From Chamaecyparis obtusa (taxonomy: Eukaryota; Streptophyta; Pinopsida; Cupressales; Cupressaceae): a stretch of 64,000 nt of DNA. Under the pieces are notes generated by a model. It made no database searches. It was not told the DNA's origin and was given only the letters and a program-made list of their open reading frames with translations. This document shows, piece after piece, positions 1 to 12,012 of this stretch. Within the stretch, counting starts at the first letter, position 1. Each line of letters starts with the position of its first letter. The stretch is from the NCBI GenBank assembly GCA_027943335.1, contig BSBK01002078.1:1223501-1287500 (forward strand), in the 5' to 3' direction. A program made the translations under genes and the position numbers.

Positions 1-2
1 GA

Positions 3-395
3 TCCCCACCGAGACCGATATTCCCTAAGAGGAATGTAAACTGGAGCTCAACCAACTGTGCTAACTGTGGCATACATGGCCATAATAACTCATGGTTTCA
101 TTCACCTAAGAATAGAAGGGTAAATCCATGGAGAGCAACCGAGATGACTTGTTACAACTGTAACAAGATCGGGCATCTGGCCAAGGAATGCAGGAACCGA
201 CCAATGAACAAAAGAAGAGGACCGGTCGAACCGGTGAATAAGACCTTGTCTCCCAACCAAAAGGAGAACAAGGGAAAAGAGACTGATAAAGAAGTCGAGA
301 AGATTTGGTTCAAAAAGGAATCAAAGAGCTCTGCTGAGGAGAAGATAGAAGGAAGATCATCATCTGCTGACGGTGATATCTCTTTAGCAAACTAA
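3..395 (+). CDS. Partial gag-like ORF with CCHC zinc knuckle
   Basis: The frame is open from the window edge and ends in TAA at 393-395. It encodes a retroelement nucleocapsid-type segment. A classic CX2CX4HX4C knuckle (CYNCNKIGHLAKEC) lies at about 150-191. A degenerate partner with CX2C at 57-68, followed by His residues but no final Cys, lies just before it. The C-terminal 60 residues are Lys/Glu/Ser rich and low in complexity. Knuckles of this kind bind the packaged RNA in LTR retrotransposons and also occur in some cellular RNA-binding proteins. No protease or RT follows, so gag is the only autonomous-type function visible in this element. The N-terminus lies outside the window. Confidence 0.75.
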   Translation, partial: SPPRPIFPKRNVNWSSTNCANCGIHGHNNSWFHSPKNRRVNPWRATEMTCYNCNKIGHLAKECRNRPMNKRRGPVEPVNKTLSPNQKENKGKETDKEVEKIWFKKESKSSAEEKIEGRSSSADGDISLAN

Positions 396-650
396 GCCTG
401 AGGGCTTAGAGGGAACCGGTAGTTCGCCTACTGTTCCCGGTAGAACTGGTGAGCAATGAACTCACACAGTCAAAAAGTGTAACCGGAAGAAGTCACCAGT
501 CTATTAGGTAAATTGGAAAGGTAAGTGCTGACATCACAACCGAGGATGGGTTAACAGGTAAACGCAATGAGAACCGGTTGTTGAAAGAAAGATTAGGTAT
601 GGTAATTAATGCTGTAGCTGTTAACAATAATTCACGTTATACGCTAAATC

Positions 651-658
651 TATATAAG
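651..658 (+). promoter_or_regulatory. Internal TATA box before accessory ORF
   Basis: TATATAAG preceded by C and followed by GG is a textbook plant TATA box. It lies between the gag stop (395) and the ATG at 812. The leader of about 130-160 nt is T-rich and has no ATG in a competing long frame. This suggests the downstream frame has its own promoter inside the element. No transcript data are available here. Confidence 0.55.
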
Positions 659-811
659 GGAAGGATGATTACTCATTTCACTTTACTTTGTGAATTGTGA
701 TTTTTGTTTTCTTATGATTGAGTAATCTTCTCTTGGTTTGATTTACGGTCTCTGCTAAGTAAGCTTTGTAAATTCGATCAAGAGTTTTCTGTGTAAACCA
801 GTCAAGATACG

Positions 812-2203
812 ATGGCATCATCATTATCTGTCGTCAATTTAAATGAAGGGAACCAATTCGATAGACCTATTTACGACATCATGCCAGTGCATAATAGAGA
901 AAACGACATGACAGGTGCGCTATCATCGGTGCCTGATGGAGTTCTGTTGACTGAAGATGTTACTGCTTTCATTCACGCTAAGCAAGAAGCATTGAGTGAA
1001 ACCTACATTCAAAGCGAGTATCTCTCACTCTGCGAGGATGGAAAGCTTCAAGATAAGTATGCGAAGCTTGTAACTTCAGGATTGATCAATGGGGTCAAGT
1101 ATCCAACCATGTTTCAACGGGATTGGATAGGATTGGTTCTGAGTCAGGTGTACCAACCAGGAATGTGGCTAGCAAAAGGCGCAGTCACACCGATCACTAA
1201 GGAGGATCTGCGAAGGGTTACTAGTTACAGCGACAAAGGGGAAGCTCTTACCCTAAGAACCATTGTGAATGTTGTAGTCGCAAGGTTAATAAAGTTGAAG
1301 TCCAACAGTCGGTTGATGACTCTCAACGACATAGAGGACGAAGGCGTTCGGTTTGCATCTGTGGTGATAGGGTACAAAATCTATCAGTCGAGAAACCTCA
1401 ATAGTGTACCGGGCGGAGCTATACACGCCGCACACCGAATCATGCATGGTAATGCATAGTATGATAATTGCGCCATGCTGAGAGGGCAAATTTTTGAAAA
1501 TCTGAAAAAGCTAGGTCTTGTGAAGAAAAAGTTTCTAAAATATGGAACTCTACTAGTATGTTTGTACTTTTATTATCAAAATTTCTTTGCAGGCGTAGGA
1601 AAAGTAACTTGGTTAGCAGATAAACCGGTTATGATTCAAATAGGAGAAATGACAAACAAACTAGGAAATCAGTTTACTAAAGTAATGACTGATTACTTTG
1701 AGGCCTCCCAGCTGAGAATGCATGCCAGGGAAAGAATTCCCTCGACTATTGTTGATTGATACAAGGATGAGGTGTGTTTTCTTGTCACCACTGATCACTG
1801 CATAATTCAGGCTGTGGAGCCAAGAACTGAGTACGCACCGGAGCTTGGTTATGAAGTCTCTACAAAGGTAGCCAAGGCTTATGCAGAAGCCTTGCAAGAG
1901 AGTGATCTATATCTCTCTTCATACTGTTTTGGGACTTATGAAGAACTTTTGGAAAATCTGTAGAAGTCTTCAGTTAAAGAACCTAAAAAGGTATATGTGA
2001 AGAGGTCTCCCACACTGAAGAAGAAGAAAAACAATAACAGAAGAACCCAAGGGTCAAAGGAAAAGAGCACAACAGGTGCCCAGCAAGCAAGGGGAAGAAC
2101 AGGAAGAAACAGAGACCAAAGATACAACTACTCTTCACAGAAAGAGGAAATCTGTGAAACCGGTGAAAGAGGATGTACCGAGAGGAAGAAAACCAACTAT
2201 TGA
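812..2203 (+). pseudogene. Accessory ORF, N-terminal half (left element)
   Basis: ATG at 812 opens a frame of 215 codons. The same frame continues through TAG (1457), TGA (1757) and TAG (1961) to 2203, so one ancestral coding region is likely. The protein is globular at first, with hydrophobic segments such as WIGLVLSQVY and LLVCLYFYYQNFF. It becomes Lys/Arg/Gln rich and probably disordered after about residue 390. I recognise no catalytic motif or known family. It lies after gag and before the polypurine tract of the same element, where pol would normally be. A frame change near 2040-2080 joins it to the second half. It could be a captured host gene or an env-like accessory frame. Confidence 0.55.
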
Positions 2204-4487
2204 AGAATTTGTTGAAGGAATTAAGGAAGAAGGTGGATTGGGGATAGTTGGAAGGAGATATGGTCTAAGCAACGAAGATGACAAAAGAAAAATAAAAGCT
2301 GTAGTTCATTGTCTCTACAAGTTCAACTACACTCCAATTGAGCTTCACACAATCGTACTGGATGATTTATTGGAGATCATAAAAGGAAGATGGAATTCTT
2401 CAATTGACAAGGAGAAAGAGCTAAGGATAAAAGCTCTACTAGAAGTTCAAAATCATCTAACTCTTGACAAAGGAACCCAACAAGGGGACCTGCACAAGCA
2501 AAGTTTCACGATAAGAAGGATAAGTCAAGTGCTTATTGGAGATGTGGAGAAGGTACATGAAGGAGTTGCTACTTGGACAAATATTCTTTAGCGACCACAC
2601 CAGGCAGAAGAAGAATGCTAGAAAACCACAGAGCCACTAGTGAAAGATACCGGGAAAGGAAAGGGTATACTGAGAGCTGAGACTTCGATTAAGGGCAAAC
2701 CTGCAGAAAAACCGGTAATTGTTGACATAACTGATGATAAAGCTGATGATCTGAGTCCAACTCTGCTTGCATCCGCAATAAAAGGCAGGGCTAGAACCTT
2801 AACTGAAAACAACATAGTAGATGAAGTTATGGATTATGGCGAAGTGTCCAATGTAGCCAAATGGTTCAGTGTGTTTGTAGAAGAGGATAAACAAAAAATA
2901 GAGGTTTCCCTGTTGAAAACTTTCTTAGATTTCAATAGAAGTCGTAGAGATTATAGGGCTAAATTTCCTCCAGAACTGAATCAAAGAATTATGGTTAAAT
3001 GGAGAACTGGTCTGGCAGCCAACAATAGAATTGCAAAGGAAACATTGACACAGGTAAAACCAGGTCTCATTGAAGAGACAACTAAACTTCGAATGGAGGA
3101 AGTGTCAATGAATTTGGACACAAAGAACATGGTCGCCAAGATAATCAATGTATATGAAAACGATGTATATTAAGAGACACTTGAATTCTGGCAGACTTAT
3201 GACTTTAGTACTCTGCAGAGAACTAGTCCACAGGATGAACCTGAGAAAGTATTGGAACCACCGGTTCAATTCACTGCTCATGAACAATCTCCAACTGGGG
3301 AGCAACAAGTTCCAACAGAAACGTTCACAACCAGTGAACAAGTGAATCTGGGACAAGTTCTACCAGAACAACAAGTACTGGGATAGTCATCAAAAAAGAT
3401 GACTACTGAAAAAGGGACAAATGAGGAAGAAATTGCTGTGGATAAGCAACATGAAGCTGAGGAGCAGCACACTGAGCTTCCACCGGAAGAGCAAGTACAT
3501 CCTAAAGAGGAAGTTCATCCGAAAGAAGAAGCTCATCCATAAGAAGAAGTACGTCCAGAAGAAGAGATACATCTGGAGGAAGAAATTCAACCGGAAGGAG
3601 AAGTGCATTAGCAACAAGAGGTACACCAAGATGATATACCTCAACAACAGGAAGTACTTGTCAACACTGAACATGAAAAGCGTGCGGAAGAACAACCGGA
3701 ACAGGAGAAGAAATAGATGGAACCGGTAGATGTTCCCAGCTCATCTTCATCAAAGAGGAAACTAACATTTGCAACTGAATTTGAGGCTAAGAAAAACAAA
3801 ATTAGTGAAACTGTGGTTGACATAAGCAAGATGTCAACAAGACAACTCAAAGAGCTCACTAAGAGGAAACAGGACATGGTCCTCTCTAGTGGAAGGAACA
3901 TGTTGTACAACTTTGTATCGGATGCAGACATTGATGAAGACGAACCTGTTATTGATCAATTGGAAATATTGGCACAAGTAATTGGAGAATATGTCACCGA
4001 TCTAGAGACACTAGCCATTGATCACTATGAGAAGAAGCGAGTAGAAATTCTACACAAACGGGTTGAAGAGTTAAAGGCAACTGTATCTACAAATACAAGA
4101 GTACTCCAGCAACAGATACAGGATGCAGGAAGTCTAATCACAAGGACTTCAAACTTTGAAGACTTTGTTTAGGATATCACTAAGAAGACATCCAAAAGTT
4201 CAGAAGAAATAAGGGTTCATTCATCCAAGTTCATTGTAAAGAATACATCTGCAACAGAATATAGTAGGGAAATGACAAGCCATGCTCTCATTCTGAGAAA
4301 GGCATCTGAAGAAAGAACAAAATGAATTCAATATCTTATTGGATTCCAATTATTCATTGCCCCAACATTTGATCTCACGCAATCAACTGCGAAAGTGGCA
4401 ACCAGATTGATCCAAGAAGCTGATTACAAGACGGTAGAAGACATGGAAAACATAATTGTATCACTGCAAGTAACACAAAAAAACTGA
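2076..4487 (+). pseudogene. Accessory ORF, C-terminal half (left element)
   Basis: This is one frame from about 2076 to the TGA at 4485, interrupted by isolated stops (2591, about 3172, 3386, about 3540, about 3610, 3714, 4172, 4324). Order of regions: a basic stretch; a mixed domain of about 150 residues; a second mixed domain at 2640-3173; a Glu/Pro/Gln/His repeat at 3483-3644; then Ser-rich and coiled-coil-like sequence to 4172 and beyond (many Leu/Glu/Gln/Lys heptads). A weaker Gln/Lys-rich continuation reaches about 4770. No RT, RNase H or integrase motif is present. Together with the segment from 812 the ancestral product was roughly 1,200-1,300 residues. Function unknown. Confidence 0.5.
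3483..3644 (+). repeat. Coding 18-bp (6-residue) tandem repeat
   Basis: Nine imperfect units of 18 bp encode hexapeptides of the type P-(K/E)-E-E-(V/I)-H within the accessory ORF. Two units carry a stop where Gln or Lys stands in the others. The unit length is a multiple of three, so copy-number change would keep the frame. Confidence 0.7.
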
Positions 4488-4821
4488 GCATGTCACCGGT
4501 CTATGGAATCCATTTCTTCAATCAGCGAAGAAAATGTATAAGGATATCTTCACAAAGTTACAGATATAAAATGAGTCATTCAAGCTGTAACAACTCTTTG
4601 TCCTATGGAGGCAAAAAAGGGGAAGAAGATCAGGACTTAGAGAAGATCAGAATACGGGTAAGCAGATGTTGGAGGAACAATATCAGAGGCACTGAAGGGA
4701 TCAGATACAAAGGAAGAAAGAAGAAGAAAAGAACAAAATCAGATGAAAGAAAATAGACAACATGTGTTTATAGGGGAAGTCTACAAGACAGGTAATGTAA
4801 GGTGATGTTTTGCCACCAATG

Positions 4822-4835
4822 CCAAAGGGGAAGAT
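4822..4835 (+). other. Polypurine tract of left element
   Basis: A purine-rich run (CAAAGGGGAAGA and flanks) lies directly before the TGTTTACA start of the LTR. This position is expected for plus-strand DNA priming and fixes the element on the + strand. Confidence 0.75.
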
Positions 4836-5882
4836 TGTTTACATATTTAAGTTGTCATTGGCTAAGTTAGAGGCAAACATTAATCCTACTGGAGCACCGG
4901 TAGACTAATCAAGCATCGGTACTCTTTAGTATGCATCGGCAAACCAAACAGAGTGTTTTCAACCGGCCTTATGAGACATACAGGGAAAATATGACCAACC
5001 GGGTATAAGTTTAATACCGGTTGAGTGCATGATAATCCGAACCAGATTATGCGGAGCGGTCTCAGTTAAAACCGGATTATAGAGAGCATTCATCATTGAA
5101 ATTGAAGTTAGCTTTTTAACTAGAGTTAGCTTTGTTTCTACGGGTGTTTCAAGGTAAAGTCAAGATCATTTTTGCAAGCTTTTTTGCATGCGTGATTTAC
5201 GGGTGAGTTTACAGCTTGGCGGAACTATGAGAAGTATTTTTAATAAGAATAATGTCTTATAAATACAGGTCATAATATACACAAGAATGTGTTGTTGAAT
5301 AATAAGAGCAGGAGAGAGATATGTTCTAATAGGAGCTACAGTCACGAGAAGTGAAAGACAGAGAACGGTTCAACAGCCAAGCAAAGCAAAAGGGCAACAT
5401 GTATGAGCTGATCAGACAAAAGGTGTCATAATAGATCATTGCTTTGAATTGTAAGAGCATATTCAAATCCTTCAATCGGGGTGAACCCTAACAAGTTCTT
5501 GTATAAATCCCTTCACCGGGTAACATCTTAATTGGTGCTGAAAGTCCTTTTTCAAGGCGACTCCTAACAGGGTCAAGATCCTAACAGTCTTCTACCAAAT
5601 CTCTTTACCGGGTAGCACTTTTTCCAGTGCTTTGTAAGCCTTTAACATGGCACCTTTATTACTGCAGTAGTAAAGTTGTGGGTTCTATCCCACCGTGGTT
5701 TTCTCCTTCTAACTGAGGGTTTCCACATATATATGTTGTGTTGACCTGTGTATTTCTATTTCTGTTTATGAGTGTTGATTATATTCTTTTAATTTGGCAA
5801 ATATATAAGGTTAAATTGAAGTAGAAATGTTATTTGTTGATTCACCCCCCCCTCTCAGTAACTGGTTAGGATTGACAAAACA
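4836..5882 (+). repeat. 3' LTR of left element
   Basis: The 1,047-bp LTR begins TGTTTACA and ends ACAAAACA (5-bp TGTTT/AAACA terminal inverted repeat) immediately after the polypurine tract. It carries a TATAAATA box at 5258-5265. A pyrimidine block CACCCCCCCCTCTCAG near the end is typical of plant Copia-superfamily LTR ends. CCGGT is frequent in its first half, as in the internal region. The 5' LTR lies outside the window, so a target duplication cannot be checked. Confidence 0.75.
5258..5265 (+). promoter_or_regulatory. LTR TATA box
   Basis: TATAAATA lies inside the left LTR about 420 bp from its start, followed by CAGG. It is the probable U3/R promoter. Confidence 0.5.
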
Positions 5883-7979
5883 TGTATGCAAATGAGTGGA
5901 TATGATCTCTACTTATTATGGAACTAAGAATTTCCATCAAAAGTGAATTGATTTGACCACCACCATGAGTTTTAAATCATGTGGCAGCGATTAGGTAGAT
6001 ATAAATAAGGGTCATGTAAGTGGGTTTTTGGAAGGAAATTGCATATATGCATTAACATGGACTTGCTCTTCTTTTCATCATGGAATGAGGTTTTTAGTCC
6101 CGACTGCATATGGAAGCAATTGGAGGCGCTTGCATATGCAACTTGAGAATTGAAGGTAGAAGTGGAAGGATCATTAAAACAAACATAACATGTAAATCTG
6201 AAATATAAATATAAATTTACATGTTAATCAAAAACCAAAACATGAACTTGGAAAGAATTGGGGAAGAACTTAAGGAAAAATTATCTCAACTTACATGAAG
6301 AAGTCTTGTCAATTCTTTGAGCAAAATCTGAAATAAATCCAAGAGGATTTTCGGATTTAGAATAAATGAGCTCAAAGATTATATACAGACTTCAATCCTA
6401 GTCTTAATCCTCTTATTTTGGAGAGTCAATATGCAATAGTTGCCTAGTGGGAAGAAAAGAGTAGCAAAATGCAAGAAAATAGCAACAAAATTTACCAAAA
6501 CATATGCAATATGTAATGCATATCAAAAAAGGCATTCCAGGCATCAAATGCAACTTTAAAAGAATTGTAAACAAGCTGGAAATGGAAAGCAATGCCTTAG
6601 AACTTACCTTGAGGCAACAAGTTGAAGATCTGGTGTAGAAAATTGCTCAAACAAGAGGCATTTTTGTGCAAAAACATGCCCTAAATGGGCTGTAATTTGA
6701 ATAAAATACCTCAAAATCTGCACTTTTGATGAGCCAAGAATGATCCTTGATGAATTTTATGCAAAAACGACCCTATTGAAGACACAAATCTTTAAGATTT
6801 GGTGATTAGTCTTATGCTTCTCTGCTCCAAAAACCCGTTTTTGCTGAAAACACGCGAAATAAGTGGGTTTTTACAACTCAAAAACACATGCTTTTCAGTT
6901 AGAAATCGCCACCAAAGGAGTTTTGATCAAAACACATGTAATGAAGAGTAATGACAGGCTTTTACGAGTCCAAAACACATGCTTTTCAACTCCAAATCGC
7001 TACTTTAGCTTCAATGGTTAAAAGTGTTTTTTATATATGCATTTGCATATAAAAATAACACTCTATAGCCTAAGTCATTAAATACACACTTTTTGAGTGC
7101 AAATAAACATTTTAAAAGACATGTATTTGGCTTGGAAAAAGCCACTTTTTTACTTAAGTTATACATATGAGATTTTTAATATTAATTGCACATGCAATTG
7201 GGCTTGAAAAAGCCACATTTTTGTTTAAGTTATAAAACATAATACGTAAACGTATTATAACAACTACATTTACACAGTTTTAAACTTAAATATATCCAAT
7301 TGCATATAAAAAGTCCATTATTGTGACAACGAGACTTAAATTTATTGCAAGTGGGTTTTGAAAAGTGACTTTCATGTGGATGATATGCAATGAATGATAC
7401 AAACCCCACTTGTATGCACTTAGTGACTAAATATATTTAAATTTAGTATCTAACTATAGTTTTTAATAAAGTAACATGGAAATAGACTAGAAAAAGCGAT
7501 TTTTCATAAAAGCATTAAAAACTATGGTCATATAAACTCCGAGTGAGTTGAGATTAAAAAATGGATGTCAAAATCCACTTTAGATATTAAAAATGATTTT
7601 ATTACGTGCAATTGACAATAAAAAACCCACTTTTGGAAGATTTTGAACAAGACATGCAAAAAACCCCACCTTTTCCTCTATGACTTGAGCTAGACAATTC
7701 TGATTAAGGCCTATGATAGCTCAAAACGTGCAGAATTCTAAAGACTATTATCTTAGGGGAAAATCCATATAAAAAACAAAGCAGAAAAACAAAAAAACAC
7801 TTGAAGGTTACCAAAAATCAAGCTCATGTAATCAAAGAAGAAAAACTCGTCATAACATGAAAGAGAGTGATTTAACTTGACGGGAAACCTCACAAATGAT
7901 GCTTAGATAACACGAAATTAAGAACAACTCAGAGATAACGAATTGCCGTCAACACACATTATACAAAGAATCAAAAACC
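5883..7979. other. AT-rich region without gene
   Basis: About 2.1 kb with no coding frame I can support. It has short direct repeats. A segment with AAAACACATGCTTTTCA occurs near 6882 and again near 6973. A GGCTTG-AAAAAGCCAC segment occurs near 7128 and 7201, each followed by AAGTTATA. It may be intron or 3' flank of the minus-strand broken gene that ends at 7980. Confidence 0.5.
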
Positions 7980-8638
7980 TTAAAGAATACACCTACGAAT
8001 CTCTGAGAAAAATTCCTTACATATGCCCCAATTTTGTGAAGTCAAAATTGAGGACAACACATTGTCAATCATAAAATTATCATTCGCCAGCTTAGTCAAT
8101 TCATCTTCTTCAGATATTGATTCGACCATAATTTCATTTTCAATTAAAGAATGACTAGTAAAAACTTTACCTTCTTTATTTTGCCCGTGCATGATCATGT
8201 TGTCGTCATTTTTCAGAATGCACTTTTCTAGTTCAGTTTTATCATGCAGCGGGGATAAATTCTCATCCGCTGTCTCCAGATCATGTAATTTAAAAAGAGT
8301 ATTGTCTTTGATCTTTGAATCTCCACAAAATTCTATAGGTAAATATAATGCATTCAATATGCCCCAAGAAATTGTATTATCAAGTTTCTCCAATTGCTTT
8401 TTGGCCATTGCAATATCAATCATACTTTCATCTTGACACACAAAAGAAGGATCAGAATTTAGAGATTCCTTTTGTAAGCTATAGTATAGACTCTTCTCAT
8501 GGTATATAGCTGAAGGTAGTGGTTTTTGGATAAATCATTCGGTTCCGGGTCGGAAAAAAACAAACCTTTCTCACTTCCAGTAGTTTTCCAATCTCCATCT
8601 TGTGAACATGAAGGCTTAAAATATGAATTGTTGCTACC
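7980..8638 (-). pseudogene. Broken host gene, 3'-most fragment
   Basis: The frame can be followed on the minus strand from 8638 to about 8540. After a frame change near 8510-8560 it runs without a stop to 7980. The protein is Asp/Glu/Asn/Ser rich with several predicted helices (for example KKQLEKLDNTISWGILNALY). I recognise no domain. At 8638 the frame is cut by the Copia-type insertion. Removing that insertion plus one TTTAT copy joins it in frame to the fragment at 13034-13675 (LLVSANK then GSNNSY). The gene could continue beyond 7980 through an intron. Confidence 0.55.
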
Positions 8639-8643
8639 TTTAT
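8639..8643. other. Target-site duplication TTTAT (left)
   Basis: TTTAT directly precedes the Copia-type LTR and is repeated exactly at 13029-13033. Confidence 0.9.
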
Positions 8644-8711
8644 TGTTAAAGTATTGTTCGTTCGTGTTTAATAAACGACGAGAAATCATGATATGCATAT
8701 AAATATAGATA

Positions 8712-8746
<35 letters not shown>

Positions 8747-9040
8747 TATATAATATAATTGAAAAGTAAGTATATATTAATATGCATGTGTATACTTATA
8801 TATATATATATATTATACTAAGTATGAATAAACTATTGGTTAAGATATGTTAACTAATAGTTATGTAATGAAGTGACATGACCATAAGTATATACGGTCA
8901 TGTCTATTCATTACATGACTATTCAATATATACATATACCCTATTGTTATTGTAGAATCAATCAATAACGAAGGCAATTGTATTCTACAATATTACACTA
9001 GTATATATTATCTCTATAGGACGATCCAGTTTTCGTAACA
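8644..9040 (+). repeat. 5' LTR of Copia-type element
   Basis: 397 bp. It contains a long (TA)n run near 8716-8745 and a short one near 8797-8812, then two strong inverted repeats (8831-8862 and 8863-8916). A third stem with arms TTGTAGAAT/ATTCTACAA follows further on. It ends in TAACA directly before the primer-binding site. Confidence 0.9.
8863..8916. repeat. Long hairpin in Copia-type LTR
   Basis: The arms 8863-8883 and 8896-8916 are complementary at 19 of 21 positions with a 12-nt loop. A second stem (8831-8843 with 8850-8862, one mismatch) abuts it. The same structures recur in the 3' LTR near 12830-12910. Confidence 0.85.
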
Positions 9041-9052
9041 TGGTATCAGAGC
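9041..9052 (+). other. Primer-binding site (initiator tRNA-Met)
   Basis: TGGTATCAGAGC starts at the base after the 5' LTR. It is the standard complement of the tRNA-iMet 3' end used by most plant LTR elements. Confidence 0.9.
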
Positions 9053-12012
9053 CTAACCTATAAGAGAATAAAATATATTTACAAGCAATCAGTGATAAAT
9101 TGTAGCGATATTGGTGACGAAATTTCATATATGTTCTCAGTCTAAACAACGACACCGAAGATACACACATATTGGAGATTGATAAATATATCGCAGAATG
9201 TTATATACCCGCAGCCATCTGACATATATACAGTGACTTATATTACAACAATCACATACAAGTGCAGATTAAGATATATATACATATCGAAGACAATTGG
9301 GCATGGACTAAGAGAATTCAAAACATTTTGAATTAACCGAACCACTTAATGGAAGTCGGTTCAGACACATCGAAGGATTTAAGAAAAGATAATAGAAATA
9401 CAATATCCCCTTTAGCATATATATACAAGTCAATACATTCATCGTATTAGCACCCTCGATAAACATCTGTTTGTGAACACTCTGCGTTGGATGATAATAA
9501 TAATAAAAAAAGATATAACAACGAACATCAATATCGCTCTGCCGCTAGTGTCACAGGAACATCAAAAAAAAAGAAAAAACGAAGGAGAGCATGGAGGGGT
9601 AACGTTAATTAGTAGTTGCCATAGGAATCAGGAAATCAGAGGGCATGTATAGCGAACGGGGCTCACAAGACAACACTAGAACAAAAGGAACAAAGGAGTA
9701 CACTCGAAGGAATGGGCGAGGAGATAAATTAAAGATGGAGCAGTCAATCGTAGACAGAAATCAAAGTTCCTTAGTCAGCAAACAGGTGGTAGCAAAGTAC
9801 CCACCATTGCTTGGTCAGCGAACGGGTGACATCAAAGTATCATTGAGAGGAAAGAATTCGCCAGAATCAGATGCATAAGAATTAGTTAGTACTTGAGCTT
9901 TGGCAAATACTCGGCATCATAATAAAGATTTATCAATTCCTATAAGCGAAGTATGAGAATACATAACTGTGCATCGAGATCTGCTTAGAAGCATTGATAT
10001 AGGGCGATAGAGATATCAACCGATTGTCCAAATCATATTGATTGACAAATCCATGCGGAACGACTCAAATCTGTGATCTCACAAACAGGAAAATCCACTT
10101 CAGCGTCATTGAAGTTGCTTTTGACGTGGTAGCTAAAGTACTAGTAGTCACACTTTGAACATTCTGAAATCTAGTAATCACACACTGTGAACAGTAGGAA
10201 TTGAAGCCTCAAATCTACAGATTGATAGATTATATTGGTCATCGTTGAATAAAAAGGATATTTCATTGGATTATCATGAATTCTATAAGAAGATCGCACT
10301 AAGGAAATACTATATTGGCAGACATGTTCGAGATCAATATAGTCGTCATAGGCTAGCATATGAAGTTATATATTGGTTACCCTCATATAGGGTCTTGCTC
10401 TCGGTCTGGTATTGACAAGACTTGATCAAAGGAATGAACCTAGACATAATTCATCGATGACCTCATCAGATGAATTAGTACAAACTGTCAGGCTCGCTGG
10501 ATTCTTGTATTACTAATTGGAGTTCTGGAGAGTTGTATCACTCAATTGAACAGTGAATTCGAGCAATCCACATAACCTTAAACAATTGGAGTACTTGAGG
10601 AGACTTCAGATGGGGCAGTGGCAAACATCAATAGCAACCTCTGCATATCATTGGTAGTGAACTGAGAAGACTAAAGTGGGACCACCTAAATTAAAGGATA
10701 TAAGGAATCTTATAGCAGATTTCAGTGGCACCTTGTTACAGATGCATGATCACCTTATTAGAAAATCAAGGATATCAAGTGACTATGGGCTCACTTTTAA
10801 AAAAGAAATATGTGAAACTTAAGATAAGTATTCATCTTTGAGTTAAATTTTTTATAATTTTGTTGTCATTTTCTTATATGTATTCATGTTTGTACTATAA
10901 GAGCTATTTGCTTTGATCTTTTCATTTGTCTCCAACAATGTTCTTGTAGAAAAAGAAGAATGATGCAATCAAGGCATTATGCAGGGTTGTTCTGCACTAT
11001 AATAAGTGCAGGATGATCCTTTGATCACAAGTACCTATGGACTGCTGAGTGCAGGGTCCGTTGCACATGTGGCACTGACAGGCTCCTACTACACTACTCC
11101 AGATTTTGATTACACTACGACAGTGAAATTTCATAATAAGTACTCATGGATTTGTGTACAACCTTTGGACTATAGCAAGATGGATTCTTCAAAATATTTT
11201 GGGCTCACCTTACGAAAGGGAATATAAAAGGACGAAAGCATGTGAAATTCAGATTAAGAGGGAGTCCTGACATCTTCAAAAAGTTTAAGAATTGATGAAC
11301 TTGAGCTTCAGAGGGAGTAGATGGTTCTGTCAACTTGTGACAAAATCAATCATATTGATTGAGAGGGTGATCATTGCTGAAGGTGAAACAATTATGAGGC
11401 TATAGAAGTGGAAACTCGTGGATAGAATCATCGATGAGATGCACATGGATATAATCTCTGATTGAGTCATTCCATACAGCTTGAGACTTCAGGTTATTGA
11501 GATGAACATCACACTAGACGTTTTTATTATCTTCCCTCAAGTCCAAGAGGGAGTATTAATGTTGTGGCCTTGAAAAAGATCAAAATGCATCGTATGCTAG
11601 TCAATGTGAGTCGGCAACCTTATGTCTATTCAGATTATTCATGTATGAGACATCGATTCTCTCAGGAAGAAAGGTATGGAGTCACATCCTGCAGTAACAC
11701 TGAGATGAGCATATAAACAGGGTATGCCTCCGTGACAAAAGAGGAAGCGAAAGGATCTGCATCAATGGACATTCGAAGATCTTGATTCAGAGGGAGTAGA
11801 CCATGTTTTGTTGGTTACCTAGTGATCAAGAAACTGTAGCAGAGAATTATGATGAATTACCATGTGAAAAGGCTATGCTTTCATGTCAGTGGGAGAAGCT
11901 AGAAGATCAAATTAAGATGCTACCCAGGATCGTGGTCATATTAATTTAGAGGAAGTATTCCTGATGTTGATTTTCAGCCTTAGTGATCTATCACTTTGTA
12001 TCTTAAATGATT
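9053..12012 (+). other. Non-coding interior of Copia-type element
   Basis: About 3 kb without a convincing protein frame. Four copies of AGAGGGAGT lie at 11257, 11310, 11546 and 11789. A fifth forms the true polypurine tract at 12608. The flanks of some copies also match (TTCAGAGGGAGTAGA at 11308 and 11787), so the region may be a mosaic of repeated 3'-end segments. Confidence 0.6.

Noticed and set aside
11006..11227. 73-codon frame in the Copia-type element
   Set aside because: No motif, no relation to gag-pol, and surrounded by stops. Probably chance.
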